DNA of 34,068 bases, taken from positions 1-34,068 of the forward strand of contig CAYUIG010000038.1 of the NCBI GenBank assembly GCA_964444685.1, given 5' to 3'. The notes under the pieces are model-generated. The model worked only from the letters and a program-made list of their open reading frames with translations, had not been told where the DNA came from and did not search any database. The first letter of the stretch is position 1; each line of letters begins with the position of its first letter. A program made the translations under genes and the position numbers. Positions 15,701 to 24,200 of the stretch are shown here, piece by piece. Source of the DNA: CAYUIG01 sp964444685. Lineage in GTDB: Bacteria; Gemmatimonadota; Gemmatimonadetes; Longimicrobiales; RSA9.

Positions 15701-15845
15701 GGAACGCGCGCAGGGTCACGACGGTCTCGCGAACATGGCGCGTCGCGCGCACGCGCTCGGTGCGCGCCTTACGGTAGAGTCGGAGCCCGGCCGCGGGACG
15801 CGGATCGAACTCGACGCGCCACTTCCGATCACGGTGGAGGCCTGA
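12792..15845 (+). CDS. Two-component regulator-propeller sensor histidine kinase
   Basis: A 1017-residue sensor. A signal peptide ending ARAQ (residue 23) precedes a large periplasmic domain built of two beta-propellers of the two-component-propeller type (about 30-660). The repeats are GLLWFATREGLGRWDG, GNIWVATQ, GALWVGTLGGGLNRVD, GRLWAGTNSGLNRLE and GRLWLGTNRGLVRFD. A Y_Y_Y domain (about 697-757, with YEYVLEGFDPHW and NLPPGRYVFRARA) follows, then one membrane segment (about 773-793). The HisKA_3-type dimerisation helix has the phospho-acceptor His824 in RDMHDEVGASL, and the ATPase domain is intact (KEALANASSHA, DDGIGFAG, GLANMARRA). In Bacteroidota such sensors often detect polysaccharide fragments; the ligand here is unknown. 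The stop overlaps the response regulator start. Confidence 0.94.
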   Translation: MRRLPLLGVGAAALLAPGSARAQIEAPHRPIRFERAAVEPFLPQSSVYVIHEDRRGLLWFATREGLGRWDGYQMRTWKATPFDANALSGNVVRKLVEDSAGNIWVATQPNDRMPMRVARLAAPDHERVERFPFEDAVPFIGPAGSAWIVDRDSVRRYDGHGFTAVTGRLAHAPPNAARIDRDGTLWIGDVQGHVERHDPGGAAIILDDEDRRPSNPSVSGAADLFRDDRGQLWVMGLGLKRVSPDRTRLVRPPGLVSPLDTVGTADMIQDPDGWLWLATLDGVYRFDPAMTTVERHSLHLPGEVRTQNWVLGLLRDRSGAFWAGTPWGLHRYDPFADAFGFLGHDPDVDDTLGSGLVLSLLEDERGALWVGTLGGGLNRVDRRTGEIRHFPHRPGDPTSLPNDWVWSLADAGSGRVWAGTETGLALVDPASWTVRTFDVGAVKAPWTPGVFALRTDSTGGLWMGHSGEIAYRRPDGSVRRFALPVAAETNQILPEGDHIWAATGAGLLRMDVRTGAVRAFRSDRSDPRSLSHDVVISLLRDRQGRLWAGTNSGLNRLEADSTFTHYGEEDGFPSSVIYSMLEDDDGRLWLGTNRGLVRFDPTAPAGQRVRVYDARSGVGNIEFNRNAALRTRDGTFHFGGDRGITFFDATSLRDNPWRPPVVITALHRANRDGMRIDPYVGPAPIVLEPGDYTVTFELAALSFSNPERNQYEYVLEGFDPHWVQAGTNRFASYTNLPPGRYVFRARAANDDGLWSDAVLAQEVIVEPWFWETRWFRAIALLLLVGFVAAGTAWVQRERHRRALAALRYREALEEERSRISRDMHDEVGASLTEIAILSDLAIRRNGEAAQARRDLEKISVRSRAMLDAIGEIVWALNPAHDRAEHLSSYLRAYAAEIAESAGLRAELVFGATADVTLSSEYRRNVFLIAKEALANASSHARAQTVRVEFEVLEDRLRLAIVDDGIGFAGAERAQGHDGLANMARRAHALGARLTVESEPGRGTRIELDAPLPITVEA

Positions 15846-16477
15846 TGGACGTCCGCGTCGCGATCGTGGAGGATCGGGCGGATGTCCGCGACGGGCTCGC
15901 TTTCCTCGTCGACAACGCGACCGGCTTCGCCTGCGCCGGCAGCTTCCGCGATGCGGAGAGCGCGCTTGCGGAGATCGCGCGGATCGGCGCCGACGTCGTG
16001 CTCATGGACATCGGCCTGCCCGGCATGGATGGGATCGAGGCGACCCGGCGCATCCGCGAACGGCCCGGCGCGCCGCAGGTGATGATGCTGACGGTGTATG
16101 AAGATGAAGCACGCATCTTCGATTCACTGCGCGCGGGCGCGACCGGATACGTGCTGAAGAAGACGCCGCCGGCGCAGCTGCTCGAGTGGATCGCAGTGCT
16201 GCATCGCGGCGGCTCACCCATGTCGAGCCAGATCGCACGCCGTGTGGTCGAGCTGTTTCACAAGCCGCCACCGTCGCGCGACGCGACCGCCGAACTGACG
16301 CCGCGCGAGCGGGAGCTGCTCGAGCTGCTGGTACGGGGCTACCGGTACCGCGAAATCGCGGAGCAGCTGTTCATCAGCCTCGACACCGTACGCACGCACA
16401 TCCGTCACATCTACGAAAAGCTGCAGGTGCGCTCGCGCGCCGAAGCGGCTGCGCGCTACCACGGCATGGAGACATAG
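15845..16477 (+). CDS. NarL/LuxR-family response regulator
   Basis: A 210-residue regulator, cognate to the propeller kinase because its ATG overlaps the kinase stop (TGATG). The receiver domain (1-120) has the acidic pair ED (9-10), the phospho-acceptor Asp55 in VVLMDIGLPGMDG, a switch Thr in MLTVYED and Lys in VLKKTPP. The LuxR-type DNA-binding domain (about 145-208) is LTPRERELLELLVRG, IAEQLFISLDTVRTHIRH and IYEKLQVRSRAEA. Phosphorylation should promote dimerisation and promoter binding. Its targets are not visible here. Confidence 0.95.
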   Translation: MDVRVAIVEDRADVRDGLAFLVDNATGFACAGSFRDAESALAEIARIGADVVLMDIGLPGMDGIEATRRIRERPGAPQVMMLTVYEDEARIFDSLRAGATGYVLKKTPPAQLLEWIAVLHRGGSPMSSQIARRVVELFHKPPPSRDATAELTPRERELLELLVRGYRYREIAEQLFISLDTVRTHIRHIYEKLQVRSRAEAAARYHGMET

Positions 16478-16483
16478 GAGCGT

Positions 16484-17272
16484 CTATCCGCGCACGGCGA
16501 ACACCATCCCGGTGTCACCGTCGAATTCTTCGCGGGCGATGCGCATGCCGGACTCCGTCAGGATCTGCAGCGCGCGCTCGTGACGTTCGCGGCCGTGCGT
16601 CTCCATCGCCACCTGCGCCGTGCGGGCGAGTGTGCGCTGCGCACCGGCGAACACCATCAGCTCCATCCCTTCCGTGTCGACCTTGAGCACGGCCACGTTC
16701 TCGATACCGTGCTCGTCCGTGTAATCGTCGAGCGTCACGACGGGAACCTTGCGTGGCTGCGTGGCCCAGCGCGTCGAGATGCTCGAGCCCATGACGGCAT
16801 CGCGATCGACCTGCAGCTCCACCTCGCCGGGCTCGCTGCCCACCGCCACCGTGTTCACCACGGCCTCCGGACAGTTCAAACGCACCATGCGTGTATTCTC
16901 GGCGAGCGGCTCGAAGCAGTGGATCGGATGGCCGGGCACGCGCGTGCGGAACCAGACGGCGGCGAGACCGATGTTCGCACCGACATCCAGGATCGCACCT
17001 TCCGACACCGGCGCCGGCAGCTGGTAGACCTCACGCCAGAGCAGATTCGGCACATTGGTGATGTCGCCGAAGTTGTCGCGGAGATGGAGTCGGCCGTACG
17101 TCGTGTCGATCTCGAAGGTCCGGCCGGGCTCGTGGCGCGCCAGACCCAGGCGCACGCGCACGTTCTTCGTCTGGCGCCAGAAGATCTTCAGCTTCGAGCC
17201 GGAATCCGACCCGAGCGCCAGCGCGCAGCCGGCGAACGTTCCTACCTTTCCCGAGTGCGCCAAACGCTTCAC
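16484..17272 (-). CDS. FkbM-family SAM-dependent methyltransferase
   Basis: A 262-residue enzyme read from a GTG at 17272 that overlaps the stop of the membrane protein gene (GTGA). A longer open frame to 17524 is a shadow of that neighbour. The SAM-binding site is EGAILDVGANIGLAAVWF (91-108) with the acidic end of strand 2 in CFEPLAEN (119-126). VPVVTLDDY and VLKVDTEGMELMVFAGA are the conserved later blocks of FkbM methyltransferases. FkbM enzymes methylate hydroxyls of sugars or polyketides, so a cell-surface glycan or glycolipid substrate is plausible. The coupling to a membrane protein suggests an envelope role (inference). Confidence 0.87.
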   Translation of the reverse strand: MKRLAHSGKVGTFAGCALALGSDSGSKLKIFWRQTKNVRVRLGLARHEPGRTFEIDTTYGRLHLRDNFGDITNVPNLLWREVYQLPAPVSEGAILDVGANIGLAAVWFRTRVPGHPIHCFEPLAENTRMVRLNCPEAVVNTVAVGSEPGEVELQVDRDAVMGSSISTRWATQPRKVPVVTLDDYTDEHGIENVAVLKVDTEGMELMVFAGAQRTLARTAQVAMETHGRERHERALQILTESGMRIAREEFDGDTGMVFAVRG

Positions 17273-17832
17273 GCGCTCGGCCAGAACGTGCCGAAGATCC
17301 CCGCCGTAATCAGCGCGTACACGAGCGCGTCGAACAGGTTCTTGAACGTCGTGCTCCACTTGCGACGGTGCCAGATCGAGTCCTGGAACTGTGCCATACC
17401 GTACGAAAGGAACGCAGTAGTCGCGGCGAAGCGGAACACCCCCAGATACTCGGCGCCTGCCCCGACGGCACGACCGGTCACATACGCCACGAAGATCCCG
17501 ACCAGAATGCAGAAGACGAACCATTGACCGAGCTGCGCACCCATGCCCAGCTCACCCGACGGGATCACCGTCATCATGCCCACCGGCCCGCGCTTCACCT
17601 TCTCCTGCCAGACCGGATCCTTCATCGCCTCCGGCCCACCGCCATACGGAAACATGTAGTCACCGGGCGGCACCTTCGCCTGTCCGATCGCCGCCGCAAT
17701 CTGATCCTCCGAGGGCAGCTTCGCGAAGTCGCTCCGATGGTATGGCAGAACCATGTGCACCAGGAAACTCGCCAGGAAGACCGCGACAGCCGATACCAGG
17801 ATGGGCAGCCACAGCGACGTCACCGGGATCAT
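17269..17832 (-). CDS. Membrane protein of unknown function (4 membrane segments)
   Basis: A 187-residue protein starting at 17832 with GGAGG seven bases upstream. Membrane segments lie at about 7-29, 103-122, 130-148 and 166-184. The ~70-residue loop between the first two contains HRSDFAKLPSED, PPGDYMFPYGG and KRGPVGMMTVIPSG. I recognise this arrangement from uncharacterised conserved proteins of several phyla but know no function. The stop overlaps the methyltransferase start. The 14-bp minisatellite begins 65 bases upstream of the start. Confidence 0.8.
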   Translation of the reverse strand: MIPVTSLWLPILVSAVAVFLASFLVHMVLPYHRSDFAKLPSEDQIAAAIGQAKVPPGDYMFPYGGGPEAMKDPVWQEKVKRGPVGMMTVIPSGELGMGAQLGQWFVFCILVGIFVAYVTGRAVGAGAEYLGVFRFAATTAFLSYGMAQFQDSIWHRRKWSTTFKNLFDALVYALITAGIFGTFWPSA

Positions 17833-17896
17833 GGGTGCCTCCGTTCGGGGTGTGATGGGCGCGGGTGAAATGCGGGGGTTGGGGGGGTTGTGTCAA

Positions 17897-17980
17897 CGGG
17901 CGACGGACGGCGGGCGACTTGGGGCGGGCGACTTGGGGCGGGCGACTTGGGGCGGGCGACTTGGGGCGGGCGACTTGGGG
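17897..17980. repeat. 14-bp minisatellite, core CGGGCGACTTGGGG
   Basis: Five perfect head-to-tail copies of CGGGCGACTTGGGG occupy 17911-17980. A diverged copy (CGGGCGACGGACGG) comes before and CGGGTTTGGACGG-like remnants come after. The array lies between the divergent starts of the membrane protein (17832) and the PadR gene (18053). The CGGGCGAC core recurs in the array at 33711-33840. Confidence 0.9.
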
Positions 17981-18026
17981 CGGGTTTGGACGGCGGGTTG
18001 CGCACGTTCTCGGAGACCGCGAGCTT

Positions 18027-18045
18027 CCCATCAACAGTTGATGGG
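18027..18045. promoter_or_regulatory. Perfect 19-bp palindrome, probable PadR operator
   Basis: CCCATCAAC-A-GTTGATGGG is an inverted repeat of two 9-base arms around one base. It ends in the PadR Shine-Dalgarno (GGGAGG, 18043-18048), seven bases before the GTG start. Binding here would block transcription or ribosome access, which is how PadR repressors often autoregulate. The binding protein is inferred from position only. Confidence 0.55.
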
Positions 18046-18052
18046 AGGACTT

Positions 18053-18397
18053 GTGGCCGACAGGTCGTTGAATCTGCTCCAGGGGACGCTGGATCTGCTG
18101 GTGCTGCGGGCGCTGGTGTTCGGGCCGCGGCACGGGTATGCGGTGGCGCGGTGGGTACGGGAGGCGACGGAGGGTGCGCTGGAGATCGAGGAGGGGGCGC
18201 TGTACACGGCGCTGCATCGGCTGTCGCGGCGCGGCTGGGTGGAGACGGAGTGGGGTGTGTCGGAGAACAACCGGCGTGCGAAGTACTACGCGCTGACGGC
18301 GGCGGGTCGGCGGGCGCTGCGGAATGAGGAGAGCGCGTGGTCGCGGTACGCCGAGGCGGTGTTCAAGGTTCTGCGAGCGGGAGAGGTACCGGCATGA
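18053..18397 (+). CDS. PadR-family transcriptional repressor
   Basis: A 114-residue regulator. The GTG at 18053 is chosen over the ATG at 18041 because it follows GGGAGG and gives the usual N-terminus ADRSLNLLQGTLDLLVLRAL. The winged-helix domain has FGPRHGYAVARWV, IEEGALYTALHRLSRRGWV (recognition helix) and ENNRRAKYYALTAAGRRAL, all diagnostic of PadR. A short C-terminal helix serves for dimerisation. Its stop overlaps the permease ATG (ATGA). PadR-ADOP pairs are common in Acidobacteriota and Gemmatimonadota, so it probably represses this permease in response to an unknown ligand. Confidence 0.93.
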   Translation: MADRSLNLLQGTLDLLVLRALVFGPRHGYAVARWVREATEGALEIEEGALYTALHRLSRRGWVETEWGVSENNRRAKYYALTAAGRRALRNEESAWSRYAEAVFKVLRAGEVPA

Positions 18398-21105
18398 CGC
18401 TGCCCGAAGGAGTCCGGCGGCTGCTGCGGCTGAGGGATGAAGCGCGGGAGCTGGACGAGGAGCTGGCGTACCATTTCGACCGGACAGTGGAGGAGTTGGT
18501 GTCGCAGGGCCGGTCGAGGGAGTCGGCGGAACGGGAAGCGCGCGCGCGGTTCGGTGACGAGCGGCAGTGGCGTCGGGAGCTGGCGTCGATCGACCGCGAG
18601 GCGGCATCGCGGAGGCGATGGTCGGAGCGGTCGGAAGCGGCGGGAGAATTGGCAAGATCGGCGGTGCGTTCGGTGGCGCGGTCGCCGGGACTGTCGCTGG
18701 GCATCGTGCTGGCGTTCGCGCTGGGGATCGGTGCGAACGCGACGATGTTCGGGATCGTGGAGCGACTGCTGCTGAAGCCGCCTGCGCACATCCAGGATGC
18801 GGAGCGGCTGCGGCGCGTGTACGTGGAGCAGCTCAACCCGTTCATCGGCGAGCCGGACATCGGTTCGAGTTTCAGCTATCCGGCGTTTCTCGATCTCGGC
18901 GGGGTCGCCGCGTTCGATGGCATCGCGGCGTATCGCGAATCGGACATTGTCGTCGGCCGCGGCGCTTCGGTGCAGGAGATCCGGAGCGTGCACGTGACCG
19001 GGAACTGGTTCGAGCTGTTGGGTGTCCGCCCCGCGCTGGGCCGGTTCTTCGGCGCGTCGGAGGAGGATGTCGGCGGCGCGCGTGTGGCCGTGCTCGGGCA
19101 CGGGTACTGGCGGCGGGCGCACGGCGGACGCGCGGACGCGATCGGCCGTACGATCGACTTCGGGTACGGTCCGTACGAGGTGATCGGTGTCGCTCCGCAG
19201 GGGTTCACGGGCGTGGATCTGGCGCAGGTGGATGTGTGGCTGCCGCTGCGCGTGGTGGCCGGACAGACCCAGGGGACGGAATGGTACGAGGAGCCGGCCG
19301 GCCGGAGCTGGCAGTGGATCCGCCTCATCGCGCGGCTGAACGAAGGGGTGACGACCGCGGCGGCGCAGTCGGAGGCGACGGCGCGCTTCGTCACGGGTCA
19401 TCGCGTGCAGATCGAGGCCGGTGACATCCCGGAGAGTCCCGAGGTCCTGCTGTCGTCTGTGATGGAGGCCGCAGGTCCGGGCGCGTCGGGTGAGAGCGTG
19501 GTAGCGAAGCTGCTGCTGGCCGTATCGCTGGTCGTACTGCTGATCGCGTGCGTAAACGTGGCGAACCTGCTGCTCGCACGCACGCTGCGCCGGCGCCGGG
19601 ATGTGGCGGTCCGGCTGGCGCTCGGAATCTCGCGCCGTCGCCTGATCGGACAGATGGTACTCGAGGGCATCGTACTCGCGCTCCTGGGCGGTGCGGCTGC
19701 GCTCCTCGTGGCCGCATGGGGCGGCTCGCTGCTGCGGAACGTGCTCCTGCCGGGCGTCTACTGGTCCGATGGTACGATCAGTCCCGGCATGCTGTGGATG
19801 GTGATCGCGGTGTCCGTCGTAGCGGGAATCTTCTCGGCGCTGATTCCTGCGCTGCAGGCCGCGCGCGGCGACGTGGCGGACACGATGCGTCAGGCGGGTG
19901 CGGGCGGCGTGACGCGCGGGGCGGCGCGCGTGCGGACGTCCCTCGCCCTTGCGCAGACTGCGCTTTCGGTGCTGCTGCTGGTGGGTGCCGGGCTGTTCGT
20001 GCGCAGTCTCGACCGCGTGCGCGGCCTCGACCTCGGGTTCGACGCGGAGAACCTGTACTACGCCTCGGCACGCGCGCCGCGCGAGAGTTTCGACAGCCTT
20101 GCCATCCTCCGTCTGTACGAGGAGGGACGTGAACGGCTGGCCGCGCTCCCCGGAGTGCGCGCGGTGGGTGTGACGAGCACCCTGCCCTACTACTCGCGGC
20201 GCAGTGTGTACCTGCGTGCGGAAGGGGTGGACTCGATTCCGCGCCCCGCGAGCGGCGGCCCGTTCGTGCACGAAGTGAGTGAGGGCTACTTCGAGGCGAT
20301 GGGGCTCACGCTGCTGCGCGGCCGCACGTTCACGGGTTCGGACGGAACGGGACCGCGTGTGGCGATCGTCAACACCAGCATGGCGCGCGCGCTCTGGCCG
20401 GACCGGGATCCTCTGGGCATGTGCCTGTACGTGTCGCGTCAAAGCGATGCGAGTCAGCAGTGTTCGCGTGTGGTGGGTGTGGTGGAGGACGTGCGCGAAA
20501 CGGCGGTGACGGAGTCGGTCTCGTTCCAGTATTACGTGCCGCTCGCGCAGCGGCAGGTGAACGCGCGGCCGAGCCTCTTCGTGATCCGTACGACCGGTCG
20601 GGGGCCGGCCATCGCGTCGCAGATGCGCAGCGCCATCGTGGACCTGGACACGCGCGTCCGCTATGCGACGGTGGAGCCGATGTCCACGCTCATCGATCCG
20701 CAGCTCCGTTCCTGGACGCTCGGCGCGACGATGCTGGGCGTGTTCGGAATCCTTGCCCTCGTCGTTGCGGCCATTGGGCTGTACAGCGTGCTGTCGTTCG
20801 ACGTGGCGCAGCGGACGCGCGAGCTAGGCGTGCGCGCCGCGCTGGGTGCCGGGCGTAACCGTCTGCTCGGACTGGTCGTGCGCCGCGAACTCAGCATGAC
20901 CGCCATCGGCGTGGCGGCCGGCGGGCTGGCGGCACTGGTACTCGTGCAGCGGGTGGAAACAATGCTGTTCGAGATCCCGCCGCGGGACCCCGCCACGTTC
21001 GCGGCGGTGATCGTTCTGCTGCACATGGTCGCGGCGGTGGCGAGCGCGGTGCCTGGGTGGCGGGCGGCGCGTGTCGCGCCGAACCAGGCGTTGCGCGCCG
21101 AATAG
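18394..21105 (+). CDS. ADOP-type ABC transporter permease
   Basis: A 903-residue, full-length permease of the acidobacterial duplicated orphan type, with GGGAGAGG upstream of the ATG. A cytoplasmic permease-prefix domain (about 1-75, ELDEELAYHFDRTVEELV and SAEREARARFGD) comes first. The order is then a first membrane helix (~105-125), a periplasmic MacB domain, FtsX module 1 (three helices, with VANLLLARTLRRRRDVAVRLALG), a second helix and periplasmic domain, and FtsX module 2 (RTRELGVRAALGAGRNRLL, ending RVAPNQALRAE). No ATPase gene is adjacent, as usual for ADOP. Second member of this family in the window. A GGAGGCC/GGCCTCC hairpin (21124-21150) with a weak T-run follows the gene. Confidence 0.93.
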   Translation: MTLPEGVRRLLRLRDEARELDEELAYHFDRTVEELVSQGRSRESAEREARARFGDERQWRRELASIDREAASRRRWSERSEAAGELARSAVRSVARSPGLSLGIVLAFALGIGANATMFGIVERLLLKPPAHIQDAERLRRVYVEQLNPFIGEPDIGSSFSYPAFLDLGGVAAFDGIAAYRESDIVVGRGASVQEIRSVHVTGNWFELLGVRPALGRFFGASEEDVGGARVAVLGHGYWRRAHGGRADAIGRTIDFGYGPYEVIGVAPQGFTGVDLAQVDVWLPLRVVAGQTQGTEWYEEPAGRSWQWIRLIARLNEGVTTAAAQSEATARFVTGHRVQIEAGDIPESPEVLLSSVMEAAGPGASGESVVAKLLLAVSLVVLLIACVNVANLLLARTLRRRRDVAVRLALGISRRRLIGQMVLEGIVLALLGGAAALLVAAWGGSLLRNVLLPGVYWSDGTISPGMLWMVIAVSVVAGIFSALIPALQAARGDVADTMRQAGAGGVTRGAARVRTSLALAQTALSVLLLVGAGLFVRSLDRVRGLDLGFDAENLYYASARAPRESFDSLAILRLYEEGRERLAALPGVRAVGVTSTLPYYSRRSVYLRAEGVDSIPRPASGGPFVHEVSEGYFEAMGLTLLRGRTFTGSDGTGPRVAIVNTSMARALWPDRDPLGMCLYVSRQSDASQQCSRVVGVVEDVRETAVTESVSFQYYVPLAQRQVNARPSLFVIRTTGRGPAIASQMRSAIVDLDTRVRYATVEPMSTLIDPQLRSWTLGATMLGVFGILALVVAAIGLYSVLSFDVAQRTRELGVRAALGAGRNRLLGLVVRRELSMTAIGVAAGGLAALVLVQRVETMLFEIPPRDPATFAAVIVLLHMVAAVASAVPGWRAARVAPNQALRAE

Positions 21106-21123
21106 AGCCCCGGAACGGGAAAA

Positions 21124-21157
21124 GGAGGCCGCCCCGGACGGGTGGCCTCCCGGGGGT
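21124..21157 (+). terminator. Possible terminator after the ADOP permease
   Basis: GGAGGCC (21124-21130) pairs with GGCCTCC (21144-21150), with inner CCC/GGG pairing, followed by CGGGGGTT. The T-run is poor, so termination may be partial. It separates the PadR-ADOP unit from the next operon. Confidence 0.4.
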
Positions 21158-21220
21158 TGTGCGGCGCGCCAGCGCCGGATCACTATTCCGTGCGAGCCCA
21201 CACCCCTCGTTCCCGTGATC

Positions 21221-24200
21221 ATGCCTTCAGCGAGCGCAGCTTCGCGCAACCGGTCCGGCGAGCTGGTCCGGCTCGCCTCGATGATGGGGCTGTTCTTCCT
21301 CGTCGTCTGCGCCGTAGGCATCCTCCGTCCCATCAAGAACGCACTCGCTCTCGACGGCCTCGGCGCGACCGACTTCTACAAGGTCTACCTCGTCAGCGCG
21401 ATCGTCGTGTTGTTCGTGCCGGCTTACAACCGGCTGGCGAACCGCCTGCCTTCGCATCGCCTGATCCCGGCCGTCGCGGTGTTCTTCGCTCTGAACCTCG
21501 TGCTACTGCGTGCCGTCTACGTCGATGGCAGCACCGTATTCGGTCTCGTCTTCTACGGCTGGTACGACCTCTTCGCCGCTGCGCTCGTCACGCAGTTCTT
21601 CATGGTGACGCAGCTTTTCTTCGACGCGCGCAGCGCGAAGAGCGCGTACCCGATCGTGATCGCGGGCGGTTCGATCGGCGCTACGCTCGGTGGCGGGTTC
21701 ACGGGGTTCATGGCGACGCGTGTCGGCACGCCGAACCTGCTGCTCGTCGCGGCCGGACTGATTCTCGCCTTCGCGGTGGGAATCCCCTACGTGCTGAAGT
21801 CGCGGGCCCTGCCCGCGCGCAAGCGCACGGGAGTGGACCGGTTCGAGGCGGGCGAGCTGCGCGGGCTGCTGGCGAATCCGCACATCCGACTGATCGCCGC
21901 GCTCGTGCTCATCACCGTGCTTGCGAAGCAGCTCGTCGACTACCAGTTCAACACGCTGACGAAAGAGGTCTTCCAGGAGCGCGATGCGATCACCGCGTTC
22001 CAGGGCAAGTTCAACGCGGCCACACAGTGGCTCCCTCTCGTTGCACTGGCCGGGCTCCAGCCGCTGCTGCGCCGCTTCGGCATGGTCGCGGCCGTGCTGA
22101 TGCTGCCCGCCATGATGGTCGGCGCCACCGTCGGACTGGTCCTCTTCTGGGGGCTGTGGGCGGCCGTGTTCGCGAAGGGCGCCGAAACGAGCCTGCGCTA
22201 CTCCGCGGAACGGGCGGGCCGCGAGATCCTGTACGTGCCCGTCCCCGAGGACCTGAAGCTGCGGGCCAAGGCGTACATCGACGTGGCCGTCGAGAAGGGG
22301 ATCGGCAAGGCGGCATCGGGACTGCTGATTCCGCTGCTGCTGCTGTTCATGGACTATCGCCAGACGGCGTGGGTGGGTTTGGGCCTTTCCCTGCTGTGGC
22401 TGACGCTTGCGCTCCGCTCGAAGCGGGAATACGTGCACACGCTGCGCGCGGCCATGGAAGGCCGGTTCGCGAGCCTGCGCGGCGTATTCGCATCGCTGCT
22501 CGACGCCACCACCCTTCCGGTCGTCCGCAAGGCACTCGCGAGCGGCGACCCGGCGCGTGCCGCCTTCGCGCTCGACCTCGCCGGCCAGGCACCCGCCAGT
22601 GAACTGCGCAGCCTCGAGTTCGAGCTCACCGACCTGCTCGGAAGCCCGCATGCAGGGCTGCGGACGCGCGCGGCCGCCCTGATCGGCCGACTGCCGGAGA
22701 CAGGCACGGCGCTGCAGGCGGCATTCGCGGATCCGGACCCGGAGGTACGCGATGCCGCGGTGTCCGCATTTCTCGATTCCGACGACGGCACACGCGGACA
22801 GCGCCTCGCCGAACTGCTCCGCTCGACGCATGCGCAGGTGCGCACGGCCGCGCTGGGCTGGCTGGTCGCGAACGCCACGGAGGACGAGCTCGCGGCCGCG
22901 CGCGCAGCGTACGCACCTGCTGCGGCTCGCGATGAAGAGGCCGTCGTAGAGAACGCACTCGCGGCCGCAGCGCTCCGGGTTCCCGATGCGGCCCTACAGG
23001 TCGGTGCGTTGCTCGATCATGCCGATGCGCGCGTGGCCAACGCGGCGCTGCGCGCGGCTGGCTGGCTGCGGGAGGAATCCCTGGTACCGCGCATGGTGTC
23101 GGCGCTGCGGCGACCGGAAACGCGTGAGGCCGCGCGCTCGGCGCTCGCTGCCTGCGGCGAAGCGATCGTCCCGGCACTGGCGGTGCGGCTGCTCGATGTA
23201 CGCGAAGACCCGGTCGTACGGCGCAGCATCCCGTCCGTGCTTGCACGCATCCCATCAGCACGCACGATCGAGGTTCTGCTCGAGGCCGCCCTGGCCACGG
23301 AGACGGATCAGGTACTGGACTACCGTCTGATCAAGGCGCTCGGAAAGCTGCGCGCCGCACACCCGGAGTTGCCCTTCCCAGTTCCGGCCGTGGAGCGCCT
23401 GGTCGCACGCGAGGTGGCGGCAGCACGGCGCTACGCGGCCGCCCATGCATCGGCGGGCGATGCCACGAAGCCGCGCGTTGCACTGCTGCGGCGCGCGCTC
23501 TCCGAATCAGTCGAGGAGCGGCGCGAAACGGCGTTCCGCGCGCTCGGCCTCGTGCACACGCCCGACGGCGTCCATCGCTGCTTCCAGACGCTGCGCGGCA
23601 ACGATGGGCGTGCACGGGCGAACGCGATCGAGTGGCTCGAAACGACGCTCGGGCATGCGGCGTTCCGACAGATCGAATTTCTCACGACGAACGGCCGGGC
23701 GGCGGCGGAGGCGCAGCCGCTGGAGATTTCCGTGCGGCCGCTCACCGCGGATGAGGATGCGTGGATCGCACGCTGCGCCGCGGCTACACTCGGTGGAGAG
23801 ATCACCAGAGACGCGAGGTACGAATTGGACCTGATCGAACGAGTGTTCCTGCTTCAGAACGTGGACCTGCTGCGGGAAGCGAAGAGCGCGCACCTCGCAA
23901 TGCTGGCTAGCATCGCGGAGGAAGTCGACGTGAAGGAAGGCGAGGTGCTGGTGTCCGAGGGCGCGCCGGCGGATGCGCTCTACGTCGTGTTGCGCGGCAA
24001 GGTGAGCCTGCACGGTGTGGGCGGTACGCTCACGCTCGAGGATGGTGCGGCGTTCGGGACCTGGTCGCTCATCGACGACGCGCCGAGCCTTGTGGAAGCG
24101 CGCGCGGCCGGACCGGGCCGGCTGCTGCGCATCACGCGCGAGTCCTTCCAGGACCTCGTGGTGGACCACCCGGAGCTCGCGATCGGGCTGCTTCAGGGGC

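Noticed and set aside
17273..17524. N-terminal extension of the FkbM methyltransferase
   Set aside because: It is a shadow of the membrane protein gene; the overlapping GTG at 17272 gives the usual FkbM length.
18286..20442. Very long open frame (over 700 codons) on the minus strand
   Set aside because: It lies entirely opposite the ADOP permease and PadR genes, whose motifs and couplings are clear. It is Arg/His/Gln-rich without any domain, the usual GC-rich shadow. The same applies to 1563-2753 (+), 13866-15752 (-), 21503-22831 (-) and 29837-31591 (+).
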